Source of the DNA: Xiphydria camelus
Lineage: Eukaryota > Arthropoda > Insecta > Hymenoptera > Xiphydriidae
Assembly (NCBI GenBank): GCA_963678675.1
Contig: OY783201.1
Coordinates: 1,188,001-1,252,000, forward strand
Direction of reading: 5' to 3'
DNA: 64,000 nt
Below the pieces are notes generated by a model that was given only the letters and a program-made list of their open reading frames with translations, ran no database searches and was not told the DNA's origin. Below, one piece after another: positions 12,101 to 27,100 of this stretch; position 1 is the stretch's first letter, and the number at the start of each line of letters is the position of its first letter. Position numbers and translations under genes: made by a program.

Positions 12101-15100
12101 TGACGACTTTGCTGGAGATCGGATTATTTTTCGAATTTTTCCATCTGCTGTATTACGTCTGCTATTTTGAATTTTGAAACTCTGACCCCAAAGACCCCCG
12201 AGTGACGATCCTGGCGACGAACGAATCATTGCAAATCTTTCGTTCGAAGGAAAACGAGTTTTCCCGTGCTCAAAGGGTTAAGCAAATTCCTCGGCCGTTG
12301 CATTGTATTCCGTGCACCTGTATTAAAATGCTCGATATTCGATAATGTGTGTGTGGAGATAAGCGGCCGGCAACGGTATAAAAAATGTAAACACAACCGC
12401 ACAGCGGGACGCCAGCAGGTAGGCCGACTATCGCGGTCTCTCTCCCCTTCCATGTATTCGATCGTTGCTCACTTTCCCACGTGCTACTTCGATAAGCTTC
12501 GAACGCTGTTATTTCGTTATTTATGAACTTTTTGGCGAAATTAGTGGAGTACTTTTTTGAAGATCATATTTCGATCTACAGGAAAGGTCTATATCAATTT
12601 CAGCTGAAAGTCTACGGGTAACGAGATAATCTTCATTGAAGCTAATCGAAATAGTATCACTCTATATAGGAGAGGAGGCTCATGGCGGTTATAACGTGAA
12701 GCTGGTTCCCGTTTTCACTACTTCTCATGGCAACGTGGCGCCAATTTCTCATTACGTCCGACATCAGTCTTCCCCTAGCCTGTGCAGTAATAATTTCAGA
12801 AGAGAATGATTCATCGGAAAAGTGATTTTCACCGTTCCGTTCAAAAGTAATAAAAGTTACGACGAAATCTTCGAATCGAGTCGACGCTGGATCCTGGTTG
12901 GGAAAAAAAAAATTATCGCTAACCAGAAGCGACATTTTTCAATAGGTATGATATAACAGAAATCATCGAGTAGTCCTGAAAATTCGTACCACCAGCAAGG
13001 ATTGCGAATACAGATATCAATGTTTCGAAAGAGCTAGGTATTTCCTGCGCCCGAAAAGGCCAAGGCTTTCTCGTCCGCTCGTCCGTATCGGAATTTTGAA
13101 CTTCTGCGAGTAAGCGTGAGGCACGGCATTGAAAAAAATAACGTATAACGACCCGTTGTCGAGGTCCGGCGCAAACAACGTTGCAGACATCCGCGGTGAA
13201 GCCGACGATTCGGTCGAACGAATCGGTCGAGCTCGAAGAGGTGCTTGAAATTCCGATCCGCGGAGACGCAAACGAGTCAATTAAGTCTTTCCTTGATTAA
13301 ACATTTACGCGAAAGTAGAGATCCAGGTGTAAACCCTGTATTTTCTCAAATGAAGGAGAAACGAGAATCGATTCCCGAAGGGACGCCACTCGCTGAAACG
13401 CATCGCGATGAGTGACGTGCCAAGTGACGTCACTGACGCGTGCACCGAGTCATCGAGCCGCACGAAGTGAACGGGCCGCGAACGCGAGCGCGCAAACCAG
13501 ATGTCGACCGTTTATGCAAGAGAGAACACATATTATGCCCCTCGCAATTTCACGCGCGGGAGTGAACGCGCGTTTCCTTTTCAGGCCTTTCGCCTGCCCA
13601 CAGTTGCGCCGGCCTGGAATTCTAGCTGCGCAGAGAGAAAGATATATTCGCTGAAGCGCGCGCGCGTGCGCGCGGGCTCTCGGCGCGATTATCCCCTCGT
13701 GTCTCTCGCGCGAGCGCGCGTCAAACAAAGGGAGCTAACCCAATTCGACGCGTCGCCGCTGCAGGATCGCCGGAAGTAGGAGAGGCCAGCGCGTGAAACA
13801 CGACCAAGGAACGATGGAATATCGTCGTTCGTCGGTATGAGTAATTTTCCGGCGGCGAACTCGAACGGTTCGAACGGGTATCAGCAATCGGGACTCGTGT
13901 TGCTATTTGGATTGGGCTAATCGCGGCCGGTGTGGCGCTTAGATCAATTGATCCTAATGGGACGATTCCACGGGCCGGTGACTAACGGCGACATCGACAA
14001 GTACAAGTGCCGTGAATTCGAATGACGGTTCGTTAGTTTTTCTTTGTCGAGCGCCCCATTTACGTCGCAAATGAGGAACTTGCGTGATTCTTTTTTATTG
14101 GCTTATAAAGTAGAGTAAACAATTACAATTGCAACGGTATATAAACTTATGGTGTCAACGTATCGGATACCTTCACACATTTGAGTTAAAAATGTAGCGT
14201 TTGAAAGAGCCGCGCAAACGGCGAGAAGCAATGTGTGACGTCACGCAACAGTAAAAACGCTATCGGCAAATTATACCTACTGCGTTCTAGGGCGGGGCGT
14301 AGTAAGGAGCACTCGACAGTCATTGGTTGAAATTGAGATTTAGCCAATGATCATCGAACGTGTGACGTCACGGAACAGTAAAAGCGTCCAGGGCAATCAT
14401 GCTGCAGCGTTCTAGGTCGGGGCGTGGTTTAGGCGTTTAAGGCACGATTAATTAATTCTTTTTCTCTAACATAGTTACATCTTATTAAAAAAATACAGCG
14501 CTCCCTGGTTTTTATAACACGATAGCTTCATTCAGTAAAATTTTCAAGGAAAAAAAAATGTCATGCAAGTTCCTCATTCTCCTCCCAACGACGACGAATT
14601 CGACGACCGGACTCTCGCCTTGCTTTCTCGTCGACGGTGTTTTGTATATCGAGCCATGGCGATGCCAACGGATAACAAGGCCGGCTAATTATCGTTACGA
14701 TGCGCGACGTATGCGCGGTTGCAGCTGGCCCGGCATTGCTCCGGTCGAAGAAAGCGATATTGCGTAGGAGAGCCTGGCTTTGCCCGGCACGGGCATGCCC
14801 GTATCGTTGCAGAATGCAAAATATTACCGAAAGGTGAGTCACTGTGCTCGGGTGCTCGTATCCCTGCATGCGTTGGTACACAAACGCGATGACTTTGTCG
14901 TTCCGTCGATCGGGATACGCGTATGTGTAACAGAGCCCAGGATCGGTTAGCTCTCGGGAGATACTCGAAGTTTCTTCGAATGAGAAGCAGGGAATTGATG
15001 TAATTCAATTCAGTCTCATCGCTGCCTTGCTCTAATTTTGCTGTAAATAATGTTCCATTACGAAAATTTGGTCACGGCTGATAAAAAGATGCGAGTATCG

Positions 15101-18100
15101 AGAAACGATCCTCTCGAATAAACATTAAAAGCGAAGCGATCGAAAGCTGACCTCCATCCGATATCGAGGACGATACGACACGTCCCAGTTCCAGCAAAAG
15201 CGTCAAACGTACTTTTCGTACGACGAGAGCGACATCGCGGAACGATCGTCGCCGCGGTACAACGACCACCGAGGACCAGCCGCGATTATTCCTGATCGCT
15301 TAATCGATCGTCGACTCACGCCCACCGAACGGTATCCGCGCACAAGTGTACGGATCATCGCAGGGAGTCCGAGAGCGCGACGTCACCCAATGACCACTTT
15401 CGACTCGAAATCTTACGTAATGGCCCAATCGAGAACCGCGCGACCGTGAATTTCGCTTTTATGTCGAAGCAACGACGTCGTCGACTGCCCAAGTGCTCGA
15501 CAATGAGATAAAGGCGATTCTCGGTCGGGCCATTCAATGCGGTTTCACCGAGTCATTCGGTATATCGACCTAAGCGGATCACAGCGTCATTTACACGGAT
15601 TCATCGCCAGGACCTGACATTTTTTATGGGGCTGCAAACGCGTAAAAGTCATAAGCATGCGCGAACATCACGCGGATCGGATTTACGACGCGAGCTCGGG
15701 TATACATATAAGATGTGAAATGTGGGGCTCGGCGATAACTCGAAGAAGCAAGAGGAGGAAGGAGCCGGAGCGCACGGCGGGTCGGCGCAAAGTAACGGTC
15801 CACCGGTCAAGGCTCGCCAAGGCCTTTTATCGCACCTCGTCGCCAGACGTCCACCTTTACTTCTGAAGCAACGCGCGATCGCGGCGCACACGGCGCATCG
15901 CGGGCGAATTACCACGAGCGACGATTATTATCGATCTCCTTCGTCCAAGGCGAACGATTTTCAACGTCGCGCGACGTGCCGACCTCTGAGAACAATGAGA
16001 TGTGTAGCGGGTGAAAGGGGGGCGGAAAAAATACTTTCGAAAATTGCCAGGTATACGGAGGCATCGCCCCGCGGGTGCGGCCGTTCGTCAAAATCGTGTC
16101 GTCTCTTGGAAACGCCCACGCGTCGTCGTGCTGTGATACGGCCACGGATCGGACGGCGAACCATAAATTGCGAGGAAAGTATTCGTCGAATTATTCTGCA
16201 TATACGCGCGACGACGAGAACAACTGTTGCAAACTGCGAAAGAATTCTCAGCGCGAGGAGGACGCGACGAATTGAAATTCCGCAGGCGATTTTCTCGACA
16301 AAGGACGACCACCCGGAACATCCGTTCGCCCCGCGGAGCCAAGTGCCCCGAATTGACCGTGTTCGGCTTCTCGCGGCATTCTCCATCGACGTATCCGCGC
16401 TCCGCGCTGCTCCGATTGTCGATCCGTCCATATTCGGTCCGAGCAGCGTCGTAACCGCGCTGCAGTTGGATGTGTTGTATTTTTTGTTACAAAGTTCAGA
16501 GTCGATCGCGGTGATTTCTCAACGCTAATAATCGATGCCCGATATATCGTCTGATATAACCCTTTCGTACGTTTTCGCTCAGTCGCACCGATCGTTAACG
16601 AACGGCGAGTGTCTTAACCTTGATTCGGGCGATTTTAAATATTTTTACGACGACGCGGTATTGGATAATCCACCTATCTTTCCGGCTACCACCGATCGAA
16701 CCGTTCGAGATTGGAAGAGAGTCGAGGCAATCGCCGGGCCGTTTAATCGGACGTTTTACGCGATCTTTGTTCATCGACTGCAGCACGTATACAAGCGACA
16801 ATTAAATCGCGGATGTAAGTACACACGGATCCGCACGTCCTTCGCGCTGCGCAATCTTATCCAAAGGACGGGTGGACGAGATCGGCTTCGAAAATAAAGA
16901 AGAGGATGGAGCTAAAAAGAGGATACGTCCATTTACGGAGAACCGAGAAGCCGAGGTCGAGGGAGGGATCCTTGAAAGTGCCTGCCGACGCGCGGTGGTC
17001 TCGAGAAATCCTTTCTTTCCTTTCTTCGATGGGGGTGACGTCAGCGGCGTACTCGCACTGACGTTCGATCGCGTATTGCGCTACATTTTCCAGTCTACCG
17101 GAATGTTGCGTTTTGTAAAAAAAACGAGCTACGAAGGAAGAAATCCGCCCGGAGACCGGATCACCTTCATCTTTATCGATGGAGTCGAAATTGAACCAGG
17201 TGAAGTTAGCAGCGTCGCGGTCAACGGTACCGATGTGCTCTTTAACCGATCCATGAATACTCTCTTGGGATGAAGTGAGCACGTGTGTCAACAGCGTGTG
17301 GAAATCCAAGAAACGTGACGGCTCGGCGCCTACCCGGGTTATTAGCGCTTCGTGCACGCGTTTGCTTTTCGCCTTAGCGACCGTAATTGAGGAAGCCGCA
17401 ACCCCATTGGCCAGACGTCGTTGCACTCGCGACGTTTACCGAGTCCATCCGGAAGAATCGATTGTTGCTGTGTTCGCGGAGAATCGAATACGGATGCTGC
17501 TACCGTACCAACGTTCCAAAATCTGTCCGACTGTCGTCCCCATTGACAAATCTATAGTACCCCGATACGAGACAGATAACTACTGCTGGTGCAACGTGAT
17601 CCTCTCATGAATATGGAGAAACGAACGCGATCGACATCCGGCTATCGGGACACGAGTTCGTTGATCAAACCGCGGGAAGAAATCCGCGGCGCTGTCTAGC
17701 GAATTGACTCGAGCGCGTGAGAGCGGCCCACGCGCGCCGATCGTTTATGGGCGATGTAACGACTGGAGCAGTCGCGACGACCCACGGATTCTCATAAATC
17801 GGAAGAGATGTCGACATCGCGGAGAAACAGGTGACCGAGAGTCCCGGTATTCGTAGCGGTAGGAGCTGACGTCTCGACTTCACCGAACGGTTCGTCATCT
17901 CGTCGTCTGGATTGATGCGATTTGAATCTCAAACGTCGCTGGGGGTGATCCGACGACGAGCGCTTCGCGAAGAGCCCATTGAAATATGCACGCCCCGAAC
18001 ACGCGAGACGACATTGTTGGATCGCACGTTGCCGGACACCCGCCAATTAGTTACGCGAAAGTCGAAGCTCTGCGATTATGAAACGCGAGCGACGAGGATC

Positions 18101-21100
18101 GAAGGGGGGCGAGAGCGAGGGGGGGCGTGAAAAGGTGATTTCCGGTGTTTGCGTAATTTCGAGCCGACTTCCACCAATCGGCGCCGTAAATGAGTTAACG
18201 ATCGCGGGAGGAACATACCGCGCGAAAATTGCACCGGAGGAACTTTATGGGGAATAACGAGTCTCGATTTGAATTTTAATGAATCCATCATGTAACGCGG
18301 AACGCGCGGCGAAGCATATCGCGAGGAAATCGGAGGTGGTGGCTCGATGGTATCGTTGCTGGTTCTCGCTTTTGCGGTGGCATCGCTGCAACTATACAGT
18401 ATGTATTGTACCTAATAATGGGAATTGTACGGGGAGGGATAATGGACCATTTTCGAGAGACTGCTACACGCGCGCGGCGATGACGTCTCATGGTAAATTT
18501 TACTGTATTTACAATAAGAGGGGTACACCTGATGATCTGCGGATGTTTTTACAGCGCGATAAACTAATTTTCTCTTTTGAAAACGTCAAATCATGATGCT
18601 TTGCATTACAATTTTCTGATGTCTATGAAGAAATTCTTCTCCAGCACAGTAGGAACATCGGAAAATCTTCATAATTACTTCTTTTTATTTCAAAAATACA
18701 GTACAATATTTACCGGTATGAGTCTTTTCGTGCACCTCGACGTCAGAGCGTCGCCTATGAGGATAATTAAACGTCGTGGCATAACGATTAGGCGTTCAGG
18801 CGGGCGTTATGCATATTGATGAGTATGATTGACAGTGACACAGTTGCCAAGCAGCCTTGCGTATCTCGGGAGCGAGGTGTGAGAAGCGGCTGCGCGTAGA
18901 GGTGGCGCGTGCACGCGTGACGGCCTGTACCGCGAGGGCGTCTCGTTTCATCGACGGAAGGGGAAGAGCGAGGGAGAGATTCGCGATTAGAGTTGCACCG
19001 ATGCACACTTCAGTATCGAAGATACACACCGAACCACCAAAAAGTAAACCTCTCTCTCTCTCTCTCTTCCGCTCTAAAAATATCGGCAAATTACGCATTC
19101 ATTAACGATCATCGAGAATCGATGAAAAACCCGTTTTCGATTGCATAATTTCCAATATCCAACCGTCAGCTCGGCAATATTCTTCGACGGAGTTCCCTTC
19201 CACGAGGAGATCACCTCTGAAAGTATCATATATAGTACATGTACAGTATAGTTCGAGTACGCATGTACTCCACATCGAAGCCGATACATTTCTCGACGAG
19301 ATAACGACCTCTCCAAGGACTTCGGCCGGCCTCACACGCCCCTCGAAACTCGTTCTTCCACCTTCTCTTCCTCTTCCCTTTCAGCATACTCCTCTTACGC
19401 GCGGTAATGAATGAAAGGTTCGACAGGAAAGGTCGATCGCGTTCTCCCACGTCCGCCGTGGAAACGCAATCCGCTGCAGCGCGCCGAAGGATGACGGCAG
19501 CGCGTCGCTTCGCGGCCTTTATTATCGTCGATCGGCGCGGTCTTCCTGTTTATTTTGGCGCGGGTGCGAAATGAATATCGAACCGCCAAGGACGCCGGCC
19601 GGCGATCGGCTCGATCGTTCTTCCGGTCCGTCGTCGACTCGACGTTCGTCGCGCGCTCGAAATTAGAACGTGAACGCGGCGGCAGCCCCGTGTTATCGCC
19701 CTTCGTCGAGCCGCACGCGTCGCTCCGGCGAAAAGAGGACGGCACTGCTCTCTCGCGACTGCGCCTCGATTATTTAGGCCGTATCGCGGTCCATCCGCCG
19801 GAGTGGAACCTGCTCCGCGTTGACAAAAAAGCGGTCGGACGTTTCCTAAAACCGTCGCGGCATACAAATCAGCCGCCGCTGCCGCCGCGCCGCGTTCCTC
19901 CTTCACCTTTCCAGATAACATCGCCAAGGCGACGACAAATTGTAATTGATTCCTCGCTCCGAGCAAATAGTAATACCGACCGGCGAGCAAGGTCGGGAGA
20001 GGCAACAAAACGTTGCATAATTAACGCCGGTCACGCTCCGCGGAGCGACCCGTAAAGCCCCGTCGATCTTCCTCGATGCAACGATTCGGATATTTATTTG
20101 CCTTCGGAATCTCCATCCTGTCGCTCCTGTCTCGGGAAATCCAATTGGATATGCCGATGAAAAAAGTAGCCCGCGACATTTGCGTAAACATCGGAATCTT
20201 ACATATTTCTTTCACGATGTATCAATTCAGGTAATGGAGCGTTTCAACTGAATATATTATACATATTTCGTTTAATCAAACATTTTATCCGATCGACTGT
20301 TTCCACAATTTGTATATCTTTCAATTGCACCAATGAAATACTTCACTCCACCAAATACTTATTTGCCAGCCGATAATCGCGATACGTAGTACATACTACT
20401 CTGCCGAATCGAACAATTTTTGTTCCAATCAACTAAATTGTTTCGTCAGCGCACAATTGTCACGAGTGAAGCGTACGATTGTGACTGTACGAAATAATCG
20501 CGAGGGAAGAGGAGCGTCGTCGTCGCCGCTCAGCGGTTGTCAAAATAACGCCGCTCTAGTGGCAGATTAATCGGCCGTTTGAGTGGCTGATGGCTGAAAG
20601 ATGCCTGTGAACGACGCGTTCAGAGCGCAGTTCCGTTATCAGTATCAATTTGTTCGAGTCACTCGCGCGACCAAGTGGTTCTGCGATTGACCGGACGACT
20701 TTAAATCGAACGTGAACAAGATTTGCGATAAAAGGAGCCGATATATTTCGAAACGGCTTCGTAAAGAAGAAAGTACGAGTACATACGACGAGCGTGCGGT
20801 CTCGATTCATTGGTCGGTATGTACGACGCGGCCGTCTCGGCGCACGCGCTGTTATCGTTCCTCGTTCCTCGCGAAGCGTTGTTTTTCGACAACGCCAAAG
20901 CAAACAGCCAGGGCACGACTTTCGTCGTCGTCGTTTTCGTCGACGCGGTGGCTCTGCCACTCGCATTTGCCGCGCTCGCCTCCCGGATGTTCGCCGGGTG
21001 GATCGGCGAGTGAATCGAAAGAAAATTCGTCCGTGGACGTGGCGCTGTAGAAATCAGGGTCGCGTTGACAACCCGCGCTCGAGTAGATACCCGTCGACTC

Positions 21101-24100
21101 CCCTCGATCCGGGATACCTTCCCCGGATTTCCCGAGCGTTTTTATCCCGGTACACGGCTTTAAACGTTCGTCGATCGCTAATTCGACGTGACTTATGAAT
21201 CATTGGAAAGCAAAGCGCGCAGCCGCCTCATTCCGAGTGCGTTATTGATTATATCGATCGGCACGGAGAAGTCCCGCTCGTGATAAATCCCCGGAAGACA
21301 TTTTCGTTGCGACACTCAAACGCGAACGCGTTGAGGAAATAATCACGTCCGAACGAATCGCTTCTCCAAATACAACAGCGCGATCCTCTTCTTCTTCGTT
21401 CGACGTGCTTCTTTATCAAGGCGTGGCGCGCGCGCGCGCGCGTGGGCCCTGATCGGAATGACGAAAAGTAAAACTTCTACGACCTTGACGGGGCGTGATG
21501 CAAGAAGAGATCGAAACGGAAAAATAATAGATTGCTTCACCGTCGCAGAAAAACGACGGCCGGTGTTTCCGTCGCACCGTGGGCGCCCGTCACGGCGCGT
21601 CACGAAACTCCATCTTCGCGCGCGACTAATTACTTTTAATTGGAATAAAAAAACGAGTTTAACGAAGAAGCACGCTTCGCGTACCCACCGCGTCGATCGG
21701 ATCGCAACGCGATCGGGGATCGAAGACGATTTTTCGAATCCTCGAACGCGCGTCGCGCTAAAGAGCCGCGGATACGTGATCGTCGGTCATGGAGTCGGCG
21801 ACGTTTCAAAACATCTGGCGCGACGGTTATCGGACGTTTTGACACACGATGCATATGCACGCGGTGGTGCACGGCACTGTTTATCGTCGAAAATTGTTGA
21901 CGCGTCCGCACGCTAAACTCCCGATGCGAGTGTCGCGGCGAGTCGACGGTTCGTTTCGAAATCGAAGACGCGAAGCGCGAACGCGAGGAAAATTCGCGGA
22001 ACATCTGGGGAATCGCATCTCGCAAAACGCGTTTCGTTTTCATCCCAAATCGCGTTTTCGAAATCGCGCGACTACCGCGGTAATTCGATGCGCTTTTCTG
22101 CTGATTTGAAGAATCCCGAATTTACATGCTCGTACATATGTATCGGAACGCACTATGTTTCTGTTCCACGTACGATAAGATCCGCGCAACACGTGTGCCG
22201 CGGACACCGCTTTTGCGATGGCGGACCTCTGGGTCGACTCGGGTTTCTAGGCGATTCGATAGCGTGCCATAGCGGCACTCGCGTGCGCCGCCTCGAGTGT
22301 GGTGCGAGTGTATAACACTTACGAGCCGAGCTCACACGCGCGCGCCGTACGTAAACACGCACACGCGCGCGCGCGCGGCTACTGAGCGGCGCGAAATGTA
22401 TGCCAAACCCCGAAGTGCACTACATTGCAGCCGTTCCGCGCGTCGCGTATCGGTGTCTCTCATTGTCATTCGCCGTAGCGCCCGAGTGTAGCTGCGCTCG
22501 GCGAGCGAGTCGCGGTTCTGTGTCGTCGTTTTGAGGAAATCGCGAAACTTGGACGCGACCGGGAAAACGTGGGGCCCGTATGAAAATCCCCCGATGCTCG
22601 TTTGAAATTGAACGCGTAAGCGCGTATCACTGGTACCAGTAAATTTTGCAGTATTTACTGTTAAAAAAGTGCACATCAGGGTTTTTGTATGTTTTTGCCG
22701 TGTCGGAGAACAATTTTTCCTTAGAAACTGTTAGGTGTACAACTGTGCTCCCGCCGTTTTCCTGTACCAGTTTAATGTAAAAAAACGGCGGAAGCAAAGT
22801 TTTAGACCTAACAGTAAACTGTAATGTACACCATCGCGATTAATTGTTTCCAAAAGAAAAAATTACTGCACCGCGCTGTAAAGACATCCGAAAACCCTCG
22901 TGTATAGATAGGTACGATAAAGAAACTTTTTTATTGCAAATACTGTAAAATTTACACGCGGAAGTCGCGAGAGAAACTCGGAAATCACGCGAGACACCCT
23001 TCTTCCTCGATCGCCGAGTCGCATCTACCGTACACGCGTGGCACGAACTCCCCCGCGCGGTCGATTATCGAACCCGACGAGCGTGAACTCCCCTCAACGA
23101 TGCCCAGCCGTGCCGCCGTTCCTCGGCACTTTCTTCGCACTGCCGATACGACCGACGCACACGAGAAGACAGGTAGTAGAAAACCGAGCGTTGATTTTCT
23201 ATTCCGAGCCTCGCCGCGAGCCGTTGTATTTATAGATCCGCCTGTATGCCCGTCTTTCCCTGGCCGCGTAAGGTGTAGGTACCCGCGTACTCGCGTGTCT
23301 GCGTGCGATCGGGAAAGAGCGGGCGAGCTGTAGACGCGCCTATCGGTATGCGAAGAAGTCCGTGTCGGCGCGTAACGCTGCTCTTATATGTACGAGTATC
23401 TACGTACATGCGTGCACGCACGTCACGACTCGATTTCGGACGGCGTGCAGGAAGAGCGCCGGGACGATCTCGTTTTCCATTTGAACATCAAGTATTGATA
23501 TCGATCGAATTCTCCCAGGCAATGACGCGCACCGGGAGCGGAGGTCAAGCGTCGCTGTAAATCAGCCGGTGAGAAATATTAAACGTTTTGCCTGCTTAGA
23601 ATCCACGGCTGATTGCGCGTGAGGTGGCAAATGTCAGGGAATGTCAGCGCATGTCGCCGTGGGCAGAAAATTCTGCAAGTTGCAGCGAGTGAGTACCCAT
23701 TCGTTTTCATCCCTGAGAAAGCGCATCGTCCATCCGACCAGGAATCATATCGTTCCCCGCTGTTACGAGCCTCACGCGCATATCTGTTTCTCGAGAAAAA
23801 TCGGAGCACTCTACCTATCCTACTGAAATCCATCAGCTTCGACCTTACGGTATAAACGTACGAGACACGAATGTCCGCAGGCATCGTTCCGCTAAAATTG
23901 TAGCAAGGGGGGCGGGGCGAAGTCGAGCGGCAGCGTCGACTCGCCGTTATATCGTTTACCTCCTTGGGCGTTATCCAGTTTGGCCACTGTCCGAAAGGAA
24001 GAGAGTTTACCAGAGGGAAGAGGTAGCGGGGTCGAAGCACCATCGCCCACTCGACATTTTCGAGCAGTTGCTACAGATACTAATCGCTCAAATTTATGGA

Positions 24101-27100
24101 CTACACACCGCCGAAGACTTTCGCTCCGACGAATGGACCCGCGACGCGCTTTTTCCACCTCGATACGCGTGCGAACGTCAACCGCGCGTGTCAGCCGAAG
24201 CAGAAAGTCTCGTTGGATCGCGCGTGCGCACGCGGCGCTCCGAGAGCCACGTGGCCGCGTGACTGGCGCGCGACTCGTTCGCAAGCGCGAAGATCGAGTA
24301 AAAGTTGTACATCTCTCTCTCCACGAACGGGACGGCCGAAATCGCGTCGGGACGCGGATAGGCCGGGCAATGGTCAGGTTCAGGTTCGCCAGGTGTTTCG
24401 TGCGGCGACCACAGGGCGGTGAATCAGCAGATTGATCGCTGCTCCATTCGAGACGACGCGGTTAACGACCGTGTCGTTTTCTCGTCCGTTTGTCTCGCGA
24501 AGGATTATCGAGCACGCGAGACAAGCGTTTAGCGATCGTGTTTCCACTCCGCGATCGTGGCACGGTGGTTCGAACACGCGTACGTCCTTAATTCGGCTCG
24601 TCGTGCACGATCGACACGGCCGGTACAGTAATGCGCGTGTGGTCCTTTAGCCCCGTATCGCTCACGTCTTCTATGCGGGTTTTTTTTTGCATAACGACGT
24701 GGCGCACGAATCGGGCGTCGAATTTTAGCAGGGGAGATCGACGGACTCGGGAATCGCTACTGCTGATTTGTCAACCCTGTATTAATCTCGATCGATATTT
24801 CTTTTTTGCTGAATTTAATCTATTAACATTGCCTGGTTTTCGGGGAGAGACAGAAATAGTTGAATTCTCCGTATCGAGACGAGATGGCAGCTCGTTTCGA
24901 GGAACGGCAATGATCCTTCGCGCGCTAACTTCTCTCGCACGGTTGCCGCTCAGCACGTTTCTTTCCCCGTTCGAGAGACACAGGCGTGCGTCGATTCGAG
25001 AGGCGATCGATTCGTAGAAAACCGCGGCCTTACATACACCAATTTCGTGTAGCTATTAGTTATTTGTCACCGGTACGTACACGCGGGCGGGTTACATGGA
25101 TCACACGTAATCGATATCTACCGCACGTAATATACCGGTACGCGATCGCATTGTCTAACGGTCGGGTGAGTCTGGAAGACTTTTGGAATCGTCGCGGAAC
25201 GCTTTATGTCATGGAAATGACGGGGAAATTCAAAGAATTTTCCGAAGCTACTTAATTTCCAAATGGATACGCCTTGGGGATCGAAAGATTACGCGAGAAA
25301 TTTATTCTCGTCGTGGTAGGTCTAGATCATAAATCTCGTGCTTTCTACTTATTCCTTCCAAAAAAGAAGGTACCGCAAAAGGTCGTTTTCTCCGGTTTCG
25401 GAGAATCTGGCCTGCCTCTAACACAGGCGCCAGGACTCGTCATCGGCCACTATGATGTCTCGAAACACATAACTAGGTATGTTATTAATGTACGAAAAAG
25501 ATCTCATCGCGATCTCTACACCGTGACGAAAAGTCTGCACTTTCTAGACCCGTGCAAAATTTCGTCGACGAAAAAACTGCCATAACCGTGGCGCGCGCGG
25601 GTAGGGCAACGAGAGGTCGAGTTCGAAGGGTATAACCTCCCCGATCGACTTACCGATCGCCTCGAAACGCCGGCCATACAAATGCCGACACTCTCTCTCT
25701 CTCTCTCTCTCTCTCTTTCTAAACGAACCCGCACCCGGTCTGGCCGCCGGCGCGCCGTAATGTAACTCGGATTCGATAAATCGAACGGCGCGCGACGGTA
25801 AGTTAAATCTTCGGTAGCACGACTAAATGGGGACGATGACGTAAATGAGCAGATAAGGACATTCCGCTAAAATATATATTCGCACGCTTCCGAGAAAGTT
25901 ATTCGAGTCGAATAGTTTTTCAATGACGAACTATAATTCTCGCATTGTCGAGCACCATTCGTTCGACGATCCTTCGGCGCAATTCGCCCCTGACTGCAAA
26001 TCGGATGATCATCGGACTATTCATCCGAATAGTGCTTCTTTTTTCCTCTTTCACGCAAAATTAATTCTGTTATGCCACATCTTCTACGCGCTACCGATAC
26101 ATTTCATTAAATTCACTTCAACGAGCACGTCTTTACCGAACGCATATCGGTACCAGCTTTACTCTGTCGATTAGTCAAACATTCGCAAAAAACGACGATA
26201 ACAATTCTCACAATTTTTCCGAAGCAATGCATATCGCCGCGCTCGTTCTCGAATGTAGAGCGAGATCGGTTGGGATACATAACGATCAGTGTCGATCCGA
26301 TATAGAATTTAATTCGATCTAACGCGAATGTTCGTCGACGGAGCACCAAACGCGTATCGGCGACTTAATTATTGCTGACATTTCGTTATCGGGCGGAACG
26401 ACTCGATTTTATTGCGCGCTCCTCATCGGGCGCTCCTATTTCACATTCGCCCCGGAATCCTTCTCCAAGGACTCGATCGCTCGAGGCAGCTCCTTTCGAC
26501 TCCGTCTGCAGCGGAGTACGTTTCCACCGGTTCTCGCGCGCCCCGCATTTCGATCTTACTGGTCGAAAGTTATAGAAGTCGTTGCACAAGATTCGCGAGG
26601 CTATATTGCAATAGAGCAATGTCTTCGTTTCTCGTGTACACCTGTATACGTATCACGGAGTTCGAGACACCATCGAACGCTTCAGCGGTGCAACGCGCTG
26701 TTAATCCTCCCGGATCCTTCGGGGAACGGTCGAGATAGATGTACGACCGTGTAATTTCGCGAAGGGTTCGAAGGTTCCGCCAGTGCTGGTCAAACGAGAC
26801 GTTGAGAAATGTCTGCAGGCTCTTGAAACGATGTTTTTGCTTCGAGAAATTCTTTTCGCGTAGTTTCGTAATCGTATTTTAATCCTGGCCTTTTCCGTCT
26901 AGGACAATCCGATGTCCTTTCGACGTTAAAAGGTTGTTTACGAAAGAAATAATTCAAAGTAGATCGCCGTGGACGCGACATTTTTCATAACCGAGTTTTT
27001 TGTCAGCGCGATGACAGGACCCGAACGACTGTCCGGCTTGCGCAGGACCTGCTCCTGCATGAGAGCGCGATAATTCAAACGTATAGATAGGACCGATCTC

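Noticed and set aside
12240..12280. AAAGGGTTAA, like the end of a piggyBac element
   Set aside because: No matching inverted terminus with a second TTAA was found nearby.
15722..16528. 268-codon plus-strand frame
   Set aside because: No recognisable domain; Arg/Ser-rich composition typical of chance frames in CpG-rich DNA, and several other frames overlap it on both strands.
16857..17426. 189-codon minus-strand frame
   Set aside because: No family signature or plausible splice partners; sits in bestrophin intron 1 with equally long frames opposite.
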